Source of the DNA: JALONO01 sp038209965
GTDB lineage: Bacteria > Bacteroidota > Bacteroidia > Cytophagales > Thermoflexibacteraceae
Assembly: GCA_038209965.1 (NCBI GenBank)
Contig: JBBQXF010000156.1
Coordinates: 1 to 8,646, forward strand
Length of the DNA: 8,646 nucleotides
Direction of reading: 5' to 3'
Positions 1 to 5,799 of the stretch are shown here, piece after piece. Position numbers and translations under genes: made by a program. Position 1 is the stretch's first letter. Each line of letters opens with the position of its first letter. The notes under the pieces were generated by a model. That model saw nothing but the letters and a program-made list of their open reading frames with translations. It did no database searches and was not told the DNA's origin.

Positions 1-9
1 TAGATTTTA

Positions 10-717
10 TTAGTTTCCATCTTGAGGTGTTCTTTCGTTAGCAATTTCTGTTAAAATAGCTTTCAAGTCAACTCCTGAATATGCTTTTAAATATTCCCAA
101 GCTTCATCACCACCATAATACTCGCCTTCAACACCTGCATAGAGTGTTTTCAGCGTTTGTTGAATTCTGATTGCTTGATCTCTTTGTGGATAATAGAACA
201 TAACCCGAATAGGTTTATATCCGTGATTTCTAATTACCTGAACTCTTGTATGTTCTTTTGTAATGTGATCACCGTCGGTGGTTGCATCTCTCCACTTAAC
301 CTCTATTGCGTCATTGCCATTTAGAAAATCAATTTCAAAGGTTTTTGGTCGTTGTCCAATCGTGTTTTCTATCTTGGTTTTTATGCCATCAGAAAATTTA
401 AAATTCAAACATAAAGTTGCGGCTTCTTCAAGAAATGAACCTGCGTACTTGTGGAGAAATCGTCCTGTATTTTGATATCGGTCAATAAGTTGTCCTTCTA
501 GTAATGAAATGCCCAAAACACGATAAATAAGGTAATGAAAATTATCATCAGCTTTCATTTCTTCGGTTCTGGCTTCAATTTTTCCTTTCAGGTTTGCAGC
601 ATAAACTTCAGCTAAATTCCTTATTTTTTTATTAATTCGTCCATTCGTTTTTGTTAGATAAATTCTTCCGCAAGTTACTAAATTTTGTTCGGATACGGTC
701 GCCCTACAATGAGGCAC
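10..717 (-). CDS. ApaLI-like type II restriction endonuclease, uncertain or frameshifted start
   Basis: Probable type II restriction endonuclease of the ApaLI family (ApaLI itself cleaves GTGCAC), cutting unmodified DNA in the cytoplasm. I recognise the family from the central block ending in EVKWRDATTDGDH followed by ITKEHTR. Numbering from the GTG at 717, the PD-(D/E)xK-type catalytic residues are probably E128/D130 and E139-x-K141. The sequence RTEEMKADD then HYLIYRVLGI near residues 50-70 and the FYYP segment near 174 also look family-like. The frame is open from GTG 717, but its first 30 or so residues do not look like the family. The better start is ATG 644, which gives MDELIKK and then meets the body (IRNLAEVY) only after a -1 shift at an A7 run; that product would be about 211 residues. 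Stop is TAA at 10-12. The gene is AT-rich compared with the right side of the window. No methyltransferase is visible; a partner may lie beyond the left edge or have been lost upstream. Family call fairly sure; activity and start unsure. Confidence 0.75.
   Translation of the reverse strand: MPHCRATVSEQNLVTCGRIYLTKTNGRINKKIRNLAEVYAANLKGKIEARTEEMKADDNFHYLIYRVLGISLLEGQLIDRYQNTGRFLHKYAGSFLEEAATLCLNFKFSDGIKTKIENTIGQRPKTFEIDFLNGNDAIEVKWRDATTDGDHITKEHTRVQVIRNHGYKPIRVMFYYPQRDQAIRIQQTLKTLYAGVEGEYYGGDEAWEYLKAYSGVDLKAILTEIANERTPQDGN
621..644 (-). other. A7 slippery run just after the likely endonuclease ATG
   Basis: On the minus strand ATG 644 opens ATG GAC GAA TTA ATA AAA AAA TAA. The last A of ATA plus the two AAA codons form A AAA AAA in exact -1 frameshift phase, followed at once by a TAA (623-621). 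Slipping back one base at this heptamer gives ATA AGG AAT, the endonuclease frame (MDELIKK then IRNLAEVY). One extra A in the run would do the same. This may be programmed frameshifting or transcriptional slippage, a phase-variable homopolymer, an inactivating indel, or a sequencing error; the sequence alone cannot separate these. Confidence 0.45.
632..703 (-). other. Possible C-terminal remnant of a gene upstream of the endonuclease
   Basis: In the third minus-strand frame, 703-632 reads a basic, hydrophilic tail of 23 residues containing RIRTKFSNLRKNLSNKNEW and ends in TAA (634-632). It overlaps the proposed endonuclease ATG by 13 nt, a spacing typical of co-translated restriction-modification genes. 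A TAG at 706-704 closes the frame on its 5' side, about 30 bp from the edge of repeat copy A. It could be the 3' end of a lost partner such as a methyltransferase, but a fragment this short cannot be assigned and may be chance. Confidence 0.25.
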
Positions 718-736
718 AATATCTGCATAAAACGTT

Positions 737-1084
737 ACCCTTGCGTTTATCTCCGCTTTACCTCTAAGCTTTCTAGCCCGATAAAACGCTCCGTAACACT
801 ATTTCTGGCCCCTTTACTGTCCCAAAGAGTTTGCAACTCTAACATTGCGTTAAGTCATTCGGTTATCAGCCATGTTTATATCAGACTTGGTAAGTAACAA
901 CCGAAGACCTCGCCCCGCTAATTCCACTTTCAAGTGCGTGTAGCCCATCGGTATCGTCCTGTTCAGCCCACAAACTGTTTGCTTCATCAGCGGTTTTTGC
1001 GAATTTGAGTATTTATTTGCTACGCTCCAAATGATCCAAGATTTTTTTTATTTGGGCAAAACCTCGGTAGTCCAGGTTCGGCAG
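737..1084 (-). repeat. Dispersed non-coding repeat, copy A
   Basis: Mosaic repeat shared with 2753-3108 in direct orientation. Matching blocks in this copy are 737-798 (includes CCCGATAAAACGCTCCG), 907-942, 941-1060 (120 bp with only 4 mismatches to 2942-3061) and 1061-1084. The stretch 799-906 is unlike the other copy and carries its own inverted repeat, AGAGTT-TGC-AACTCT at 826-840. Block 3 includes the palindrome CAAACTGTTTG and the arms CCAAAT/ATTTGG around a T8 run. Read on the minus strand it precedes the endonuclease, and similarity ends about 20-30 bp before that payload. It fills the 434-bp gap 718-1151; I see no gene in it. Confidence 0.85.
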
Positions 1085-1113
1085 TGGCGGATGGTGGGCT
1101 GACCAGCCACTGC
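1081..1113. repeat. Stem-loop at the end of repeat copy A
   Basis: Arms GCAGTGGC (1081-1088) and GCCACTGC (1106-1113) are perfect 8-bp complements around a 17-nt loop. An alternative inner stem, GGCTG-AC-CAGCC, overlaps it. It follows the GGTTCGGCAG block that ends the repeat and lies about 40 bp beyond the DinB-like gene's stop, so it could also help end that transcript, although no T-run follows on that strand. The other repeat copy has a longer hairpin at the same place with a different stem sequence. Confidence 0.5.
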
Positions 1114-1151
1114 TTGGCTCACCTGATCACCACCAAAGGCGGAAATGACGT

Positions 1152-1688
1152 TCACCAGCCCACATAATCGGGTGGCTTAATGCCATTCAATCTCAGGTAC
1201 ACCAACATTTGTGCCCGGTGATGCGTTTGGTGATCATTGATTAAATTGACAATCTGGAGTTTGTTCATGGGCCCGGCAAAGAAAGTAACTGGATCTTTTA
1301 AGTGCAATGGCAGAAAAGATTCCAGTGCCGAAATAGCGTAGCCATAAACTTTATTGACAACACTGATGATGGAATCTTTATCTTGAACTTTCATTTCGGA
1401 CTTTTTAACCGGATTCTGTTCCTGTTTCAGATAAGAAGCGGAGAGCCATCCCAGGTTCTGCGACAAGTGCAAGAGCTGTTCACCGAAATTCATTTCATCT
1501 GGCGTAGGTTTGAACAGGTATTTTTCAGCCGGCATCAAGGTTGCTACTTTCAAGGTATATTCTTTGGCACGGTTCAATTTCTGAATGGCCGCCTGAATAA
1601 AAAGCGAGTCGATAGACTGGGCTTGGGCACCATTGCACAAGCAGAGGCCCAGTAAAACTAAACAATAGAGGCGCATGGTTTTCAACAT
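1152..1688 (-). CDS. Secreted DinB-like (DfsB/DinB_2) putative metal-dependent protein
   Basis: DinB-like four-helix-bundle protein with a predicted export signal. The fold family includes metal-dependent thiol transferases and hydrolases; this member's reaction is unknown. From ATG 1688 the protein is 178 residues. It opens with a short positive stretch and a hydrophobic core (LYCLVLLGLCLC), then an AQAQ signal-peptidase-like site near residue 24, placing it in the periplasm. Metal ligands visible: H74 in QLLHLSQ, and H153 and H157 of the DHQTHHRAQM helix (HxxxH), the usual DinB triad. The C-terminus PPDYVGW is typical of Bacteroidota DinB proteins, so the protein is complete. The frame is open to 1748, but starting there would bury the signal peptide behind 20 polar residues; ATG 1676 is another option. 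A TATCTTTG box at 1801-1794 may be its promoter. It lies between the decayed SHOCT gene and repeat copy A, apparently as its own unit. Confidence 0.82.
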   Translation of the reverse strand: MLKTMRLYCLVLLGLCLCNGAQAQSIDSLFIQAAIQKLNRAKEYTLKVATLMPAEKYLFKPTPDEMNFGEQLLHLSQNLGWLSASYLKQEQNPVKKSEMKVQDKDSIISVVNKVYGYAISALESFLPLHLKDPVTFFAGPMNKLQIVNLINDHQTHHRAQMLVYLRLNGIKPPDYVGW

Positions 1689-1748
1689 TAAATTCGTTAT
1701 TAGGTGCGCGAATGACCTGCTCTCCATATCGATTCTCTTGGCTGCCAA

Positions 1749-1957
1749 GGATTTATGATAAATTGTAGGGTCTCTGGTGCAGTAGGTTCACACCAAAGAT
1801 ATTCCAAAATCAAATCTTTTTCTTTGGTTAATGAAAAAAGTGGCGAGATCGGCTATGCGTTTGCTAAATTCAGAAATAACCTCGCCAGCAACCCATGTGC
1901 TGGATTTTTACATAGCTTGATAGGTTGGATGGTATGTTGGCGGACGTTCTTTTTTCG
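1749..1957. other. Gene-free stretch with stem-loop arms
   Basis: About 210 bp between the DinB-like gene and the decayed SHOCT gene. It holds arms GGCGAG (1842-1847) and CTCGCC (1881-1886), next to a hairpin CCAGCA-acccatg-TGCTGG (1885-1903) followed by ATTTTTA, which could end plus-strand transcripts. A 68-codon plus-strand frame (1755-1961) spans it but has no recognisable domain, and the arms explain part of its sequence, so I do not call it a gene. It may be another kind of intergenic repeat. Confidence 0.35.
1794..1801 (-). promoter_or_regulatory. Candidate Bacteroidota -7 promoter box for the DinB-like gene
   Basis: The minus strand reads TATCTTTG, an exact match to the Bacteroidota consensus TAnnTTTG, about 105 nt before ATG 1688. 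No TTTG-type -33 box lies at the usual 19-21 bp spacing; nearby TTTG motifs are too close. The same octamer occurs before the MFS gene. Confidence 0.35.
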
Positions 1958-2677
1958 TTAAATTCCAAGTAGTTTTTTCTTTTGAGTGTCAAACTCGGCT
2001 TGTGTCAAAATTCCTTGGTCTCCAAGTTTAGCAAGTTTTCCCAATTAATCTGCAATGTCCACTTGTTGAACTACTGTAATAGGTGCTGACATTTCTTTTG
2101 GTACGCTTAATTTTACTCTTACTTTTTCGCAAAATTCCCTTCCAGAGGAGTTTTCTACATTGCTAATTTTCGCAATATTTCCACTTGCTATTATTTTAAT
2201 ATCAGTATAAAAAATTCCTGTTTCATACTGAATTGAAGAAATTTTGTTAAGTCCAAAGTCTTCAACTTTTAAACCATAAAAAAGTCCTTTATCTACAAAC
2301 AATAAACGTTTATTTGTTGCTACTAAAATTCCTTGTCCACCATTATACTTACCTTGAACAAGTCCAAATATTTGCTCGTCTTCGGGAATAATTGTTGGAA
2401 GTTCTGCAATTTCTTTGCGTCCTCAAAGTATTGATGATTGGGTTATGCCAATATTTTGAAGTTGTTCTTGAATACCGTTTATTGTTTCGGTCGCATTTAA
2501 CAATTTTGCTTTTAACTCTTCTAATGTGTGTTTTTTTGAATTCGCAAATTTGTTAATTTTGAGTAATTTTCTGAAACAGTCTAGACAAATTGTTTCGCCA
2601 GATGCAAGTTTAACACCTCCCAAAATAGGTGTATTCCCAAATTTTAGTTCTACTGAACAGTTACCACAATTAGCCAT
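1958..2677 (-). pseudogene. Zinc ribbon + bacterial PH + SHOCT domain protein, broken by two stops
   Basis: One reading frame of 239 codon positions from ATG 2677 to TAA 1960-1958, interrupted by TGA at 2425-2423 (position 85) and TAA at 2047-2045 (position 211). Reading through them gives a coherent three-domain protein. Residues 4-34 form a CxxC...CxxC zinc ribbon (C4, C7, C31, C34; DUF4428-like). Residues 50-80 form a charged helix. Residues 91-200 are a bacterial PH domain (ELPTIIPEDEQIFGLVQG, then ATNKRLLFVDKG). Residues 212-239 are a SHOCT tail (KLAKLGDQGILTQAEFD, then KKKLLGI). Both stops are one transition from a sense codon (CGA to TGA, CAA to TAA), and the frame is otherwise intact, so decay is recent or the stops are sequence errors. 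Proteins with this layout are small, probably cytoplasmic, and of unknown function. The first part alone could still make an 84-residue zinc-ribbon peptide. No promoter box was found upstream. Confidence 0.78.
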
Positions 2678-2752
2678 ATTTCTTTTTTCATTCCTTATTT
2701 TTGTTGTTTTAGCTAGTTTTATAGAGTTACCACCAACATCCCTATAAACGCA

Positions 2753-3108
2753 ACCCTTGCGTCTATTTTAAAACTTCCACCTTACCTGCTGACTTTCCAG
2801 CCCGATAAAACGCTCCGTAACAATTTTGGTCACTTATTTCTTGTCGCCTCACTATTTTGGAGCAACCAAAAACCTCGCCCCGCTAATCCCACTTTCAAGT
2901 GCCTGTAACTTAACGGTGCGCTACTGCGACATTTGTCCAAATAGCCCATCGGTATCACCCTGTTCAGCCCACAAACTGTTTGCTTCATCAGCGGTTTTTG
3001 TGAATTTGAGTATTTATTTGCTACGCCCCAAATGATCCAAGATTTTTTTTATTTGGGCAAAGGCGGCCCGCCAATTGGGCCAAACCTCGGGGGGTGCGGG
3101 TTCGGCAG
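2753..3108 (-). repeat. Dispersed non-coding repeat, copy B
   Basis: Second copy of the repeat at 737-1084, same orientation. Matching blocks: 2753-2822, 2872-2907, 2942-3061 (4 mismatches in 120 bp) and 3084-3108. Relative to copy A it has about 34 extra bases at 2908-2941 and 22 at 3062-3083; the latter includes the palindrome GGCGGCCCGCC and a near-duplicate of TTGGGCAAA. The middle segment 2823-2871 does not match copy A. On the minus strand it precedes the decayed zinc-ribbon/SHOCT gene. Together with its hairpin it fills most of the 549-bp gap 2678-3226, where I see no gene. Confidence 0.85.
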
Positions 3109-3136
3109 ATGCGCTGGTGAGCCAGCGCATCTGCCG
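3103..3136. repeat. Perfect 15-bp hairpin at the end of repeat copy B
   Basis: Arms 3103-3117 (begins CGGCAGATG) and 3122-3136 (ends CATCTGCCG) are perfect complements around a 4-nt TGAG loop. No T-run follows on either strand, so it is not a standard intrinsic terminator. It sits where repeat copy A has its 8-bp stem and lies about 90 bp before the S9 peptidase start. ACCTCGG occurs on both sides (3084-3090 and 3143-3149). Confidence 0.8.
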
Positions 3137-3226
3137 GCCACGACCTCGGCCCACCAAAATTAACCCTGATCCTGCACCGGATAAATCGGTTTCAGCATAA
3201 ATTGCACGCCACAAACCGCCCTTGCA

Positions 3227-5647
3227 ATGAAGAAAACGCTTTACTATTTTTTTGGTTTTTGGTTACTTGCCGCTTGCCCGGATCCGACGCTGGGGCAAAC
3301 CGTCCCCGCGCCCGGCCCGGCCACTTCTGGTGTTCTAACGGGACAGCCCACTTTGACCGTACCCTACATTATGCGCGATCCCAAATGGATCGGTACGGCC
3401 CCCAGCGAGATTGGCTGGTCGGATGACAGCAAGAAAATTTACTTTCGTTGGAATCCCGATCGGCTGCCCGAGAGCATTTGGTACTCAGTCGGGCTGAGCA
3501 GTGCCAGACCCATGCGGGCCGTGGACAGCGATCGCCGCCAGTCCAGCACCGACGGGGTGCTGAACAAGGCCCGGACTAAAAAGCTGTATGTCAATGATGG
3601 TGACATCTTCCTCAAAGATTTGGTCACTGGCAACGTGCTCCAATTGACCAATACCTTGGAAATTGAGAACAATGCTCGCTTTAGTGCTGATGAAAGCCGG
3701 TTTTTTTTCCGAATGGGTAATAATTTGTTTGCCCAGCACCTGAAGACTGGCGCGTTGGTGCAACTGACCAATTTTCAGCGGGGCAGCAAACCCAGTGGGC
3801 CAATCCTCAAGCCGGCCAATGAAAATTGGCTGGAAGACGATCAATACGGTTTATTTGACGTGCTGCGTGAGCGCAAAAAAAAGAGCAATTGGCGGCAAGC
3901 CCAATCGGCGACGAACAAGCCCAATCGGCCCAAAGAAATTTTTATCCAAGAAAAAGGGTTGGATAATTTGCAGGTCAGCCCCGATGAGCGTTTTGTTTCT
4001 TATCGGCTCACCAAATCGGCGCGGGCCAAGTTTACGGCCGTGCCCAACTATGTGACCGGAACGGGTTTTACCGAAAACCTGAACGCCCGTCCCAAAGTGG
4101 GCGATGAGCAGAGCACGTATGAATTGTGGATGTATGATCGGCAGCGCGATACGGTTTTGATGGTCAGTCCCGATAAATTGCCGGGGCTGGCCGAAATGCC
4201 CGCTTTCACCAAAGACTACGTTAAGGCGGCCGAAGCCAAGCCAACCAAGCGCGAAGTAGCGCCCGTTGGCCCGTTTTGGAACCAAACGGGCACGAAGGCA
4301 GTGGTAGCCTACCGTTCCTTGGACAACAAAGACCGCTGGTTGGCCCTGCTGGATGCTGCCACTGGCGCACTGCAAGTGATTGATCACCAGCGTGATGAAG
4401 CGTGGATCGGCGGGCCGGGCATCGATGGGTTCTTGCTTGCACCTGGTCGGCTGGGTTGGCTGCCCGACCATCTAACGTTCTATTTCCAATCGGAGGCTAC
4501 TGGCTGGTCGCACTTATATACCTACAACACGCAAACCAATACCAAAAAGGCCCTTACTTCGGGTAATTATGAAGTGCGCTCGGCCCAATTGAGCAACGAT
4601 GGCAAACATTTTTACCTCACCACCAGCCAAGTACACCCCGGTGAGGATCATTTTTACAAAATAGCCTCAGCGGGCGGGCCAGCCGTGCAGCTCACCGCCC
4701 TGCCGGGTGGCAACGATTGCAGCCTTTCGCCCGATGAAAAGTGGATCGCCATCCGTCATTCTACCAGCAACCGGCCGTGGGAACTGTACTTGATGGAAAA
4801 TAACCCGGGGGCCAAAGCGGTTCAACTTACCCAGTCGTTGACCGATGAATTTAAAGCGTATCCTTGGCGCGAACCCACCGTGACCACTTTCCGCGCCCGC
4901 GATGGGGCCGGTGTCCACGCCCGGGTGTATGCGCCCGCCACGGCCCAGCGCAATGGGGCAGCCGTGATTTTCGTGCACGGGGCGGGTTATCTGCAAAATG
5001 CCCACAAATATTGGAGCTCCTATTTTCGGGAGTATATGTTCCACAACTTGCTGGTGGACAAGGGCTACGTAGTGTTAGACATCGATTATCGGGGCAGTGC
5101 GGGCTATGGCCGCGACTGCCGCACGGGCATTTATCGGCACATGGGCGGCAAAGACTTGACCGATCACTTGGATGGGGCGAAATTATTGGCCGAAAAATAC
5201 GGCGTGGATGCCAAACGTATCGGGATTTATGGCGGCTCTTATGGTGGTTTCATTACTTTGATGGGAATGTTTACGGCTCCTGATGAATTTGCGGCGGGGG
5301 CGGCCCTGCGACCCGTCACCGATTGGGCCCACTACAACCACGGCTACACCAACAACATCCTCAATACTCCCATTGGCGATAGCTTGGCCTATGCCAAAAG
5401 TTCGCCGATTTATTTCGCCGAGAACCTCAAGGGGGCGCTGCTGATCTGCCACGGTATGGTGGATGTCAACGTCCATTTTCAGGATGTGGTGCGGCTTTCG
5501 CAGCGGCTCATCGAGCTGGGCAAGGACAACTGGGAATTGGCCGTGTATCCAGTGGAGGATCATGGTTTTGTCGAGCCCAGCAGTTGGGCCGATGAGTACA
5601 AGCGGATATTGAAACTGTTTGACGATAACTTGAGCAAAAAACCTTAG
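3227..5647 (+). CDS. Exported S9 family serine peptidase (prolyl oligopeptidase / DPP IV-like)
   Basis: Serine peptidase that probably removes dipeptides or cuts short proline-containing peptides in the periplasm or at the outer membrane. 806 residues, a normal length for bacterial DPP-like S9 enzymes. Residues 1-23 are an export signal; LAAC at 14-17 fits a lipobox (Cys17 acylated), but a signal peptidase I cut after LGQ is also possible. Residues about 45-545 form a beta-propeller with repeated blade motifs (LQLTN, VQLTNF, QVSPDERFVSYR, CSLSPDEKWIAIR). Residues about 560-806 are the alpha/beta-hydrolase: oxyanion region FVHGAGY (582-588), DYRGSAGYGRD (620-630), nucleophile Ser671 in GGSYGG, Asp746 in HGMVDVNVH, His779 in VEDHGF. 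The catalytic triad is complete. ATG 3227 immediately precedes the signal peptide; no Shine-Dalgarno sequence or clear -7 box is seen. Stop TAG; no terminator with a T-run follows. A 152-bp gap separates it from the MFS gene, which has its own promoter signals, so they are probably not one operon. Confidence 0.93.
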   Translation: MKKTLYYFFGFWLLAACPDPTLGQTVPAPGPATSGVLTGQPTLTVPYIMRDPKWIGTAPSEIGWSDDSKKIYFRWNPDRLPESIWYSVGLSSARPMRAVDSDRRQSSTDGVLNKARTKKLYVNDGDIFLKDLVTGNVLQLTNTLEIENNARFSADESRFFFRMGNNLFAQHLKTGALVQLTNFQRGSKPSGPILKPANENWLEDDQYGLFDVLRERKKKSNWRQAQSATNKPNRPKEIFIQEKGLDNLQVSPDERFVSYRLTKSARAKFTAVPNYVTGTGFTENLNARPKVGDEQSTYELWMYDRQRDTVLMVSPDKLPGLAEMPAFTKDYVKAAEAKPTKREVAPVGPFWNQTGTKAVVAYRSLDNKDRWLALLDAATGALQVIDHQRDEAWIGGPGIDGFLLAPGRLGWLPDHLTFYFQSEATGWSHLYTYNTQTNTKKALTSGNYEVRSAQLSNDGKHFYLTTSQVHPGEDHFYKIASAGGPAVQLTALPGGNDCSLSPDEKWIAIRHSTSNRPWELYLMENNPGAKAVQLTQSLTDEFKAYPWREPTVTTFRARDGAGVHARVYAPATAQRNGAAVIFVHGAGYLQNAHKYWSSYFREYMFHNLLVDKGYVVLDIDYRGSAGYGRDCRTGIYRHMGGKDLTDHLDGAKLLAEKYGVDAKRIGIYGGSYGGFITLMGMFTAPDEFAAGAALRPVTDWAHYNHGYTNNILNTPIGDSLAYAKSSPIYFAENLKGALLICHGMVDVNVHFQDVVRLSQRLIELGKDNWELAVYPVEDHGFVEPSSWADEYKRILKLFDDNLSKKP

Positions 5648-5754
5648 GTTCATTCCCCGGCCCAGTGGCCTGCCACGGTCAACTCTTGGGCAATGATTGC
5701 GCACAGTATTGGTGGGCAGTGGTTGTCCAAGATTTGTTAATCAAGTAAACTATT

Positions 5755-5784
5755 TTCTGGCCAGAATCCTTATCTTTGGCCAAA
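5755..5784 (+). promoter_or_regulatory. MFS-marR promoter with two palindromes (candidate MarR operator)
   Basis: TATCTTTG at 5771-5778 matches the Bacteroidota -7 consensus TAnnTTTG and ends 21 nt before ATG 5800; the -33 position is poor. Two perfect palindromes flank and overlap it: TTCTGGCCAGAA (5755-5766) and TTTGGCCAAA (5775-5784). They share the core TGGCCA and their centres are 19 bp apart, close to two helical turns, so two dimers could bind the same face. A protein on the second site would block the -7 box. The obvious candidate is the MarR-type regulator encoded downstream in the same operon; this is inference. Confidence 0.5.
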
Positions 5785-5799
5785 CTGAACAAGTTCAAT

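Noticed and set aside
846..862. GTTAAGT motif as an integron attC core site
   Set aside because: Only one half-site is found, the repeat copy B motif is in the opposite orientation, and there is no integrase or matching partner arm.
941..1060. Minus-strand reading of the repeat core as protein (…ILKF.KTADEANSLWAEQ…) present in both copies
   Set aside because: Both copies share an in-frame TAA before it, and the four differences in the 120 bp change three codons, all to different residues. There is no sign of protein-level selection.
1958..2677. Stop-codon recoding to explain the two internal stops
   Set aside because: The stops are of two kinds (TGA and TAA), and intact genes here end normally with TAA, TAG and TGA, so decay or sequence error is simpler.
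2908..2941. Extra 34 bases in copy B as a small insertion element with ends GTAAC...
   Set aside because: No clear inverted ends or target duplication; too short to support beyond an indel.
3014..3214. Minus-strand 66-codon frame over the copy B hairpin
   Set aside because: It runs through the perfect 15-bp hairpin and repeat core, is low-complexity in places, and has no recognisable domain.
3851..4471. Long antisense frame (206 codons) within the S9 peptidase gene
   Set aside because: Antisense to a clear catalytic gene with GC-rich codons, which produces long spurious frames; no domain features.
5660..5691. Nested arms GCCCA/TGGGC and GTGGC/GCCAC after the S9 gene as a terminator
   Set aside because: Short stems with no T-run after them; not convincing as an intrinsic terminator.
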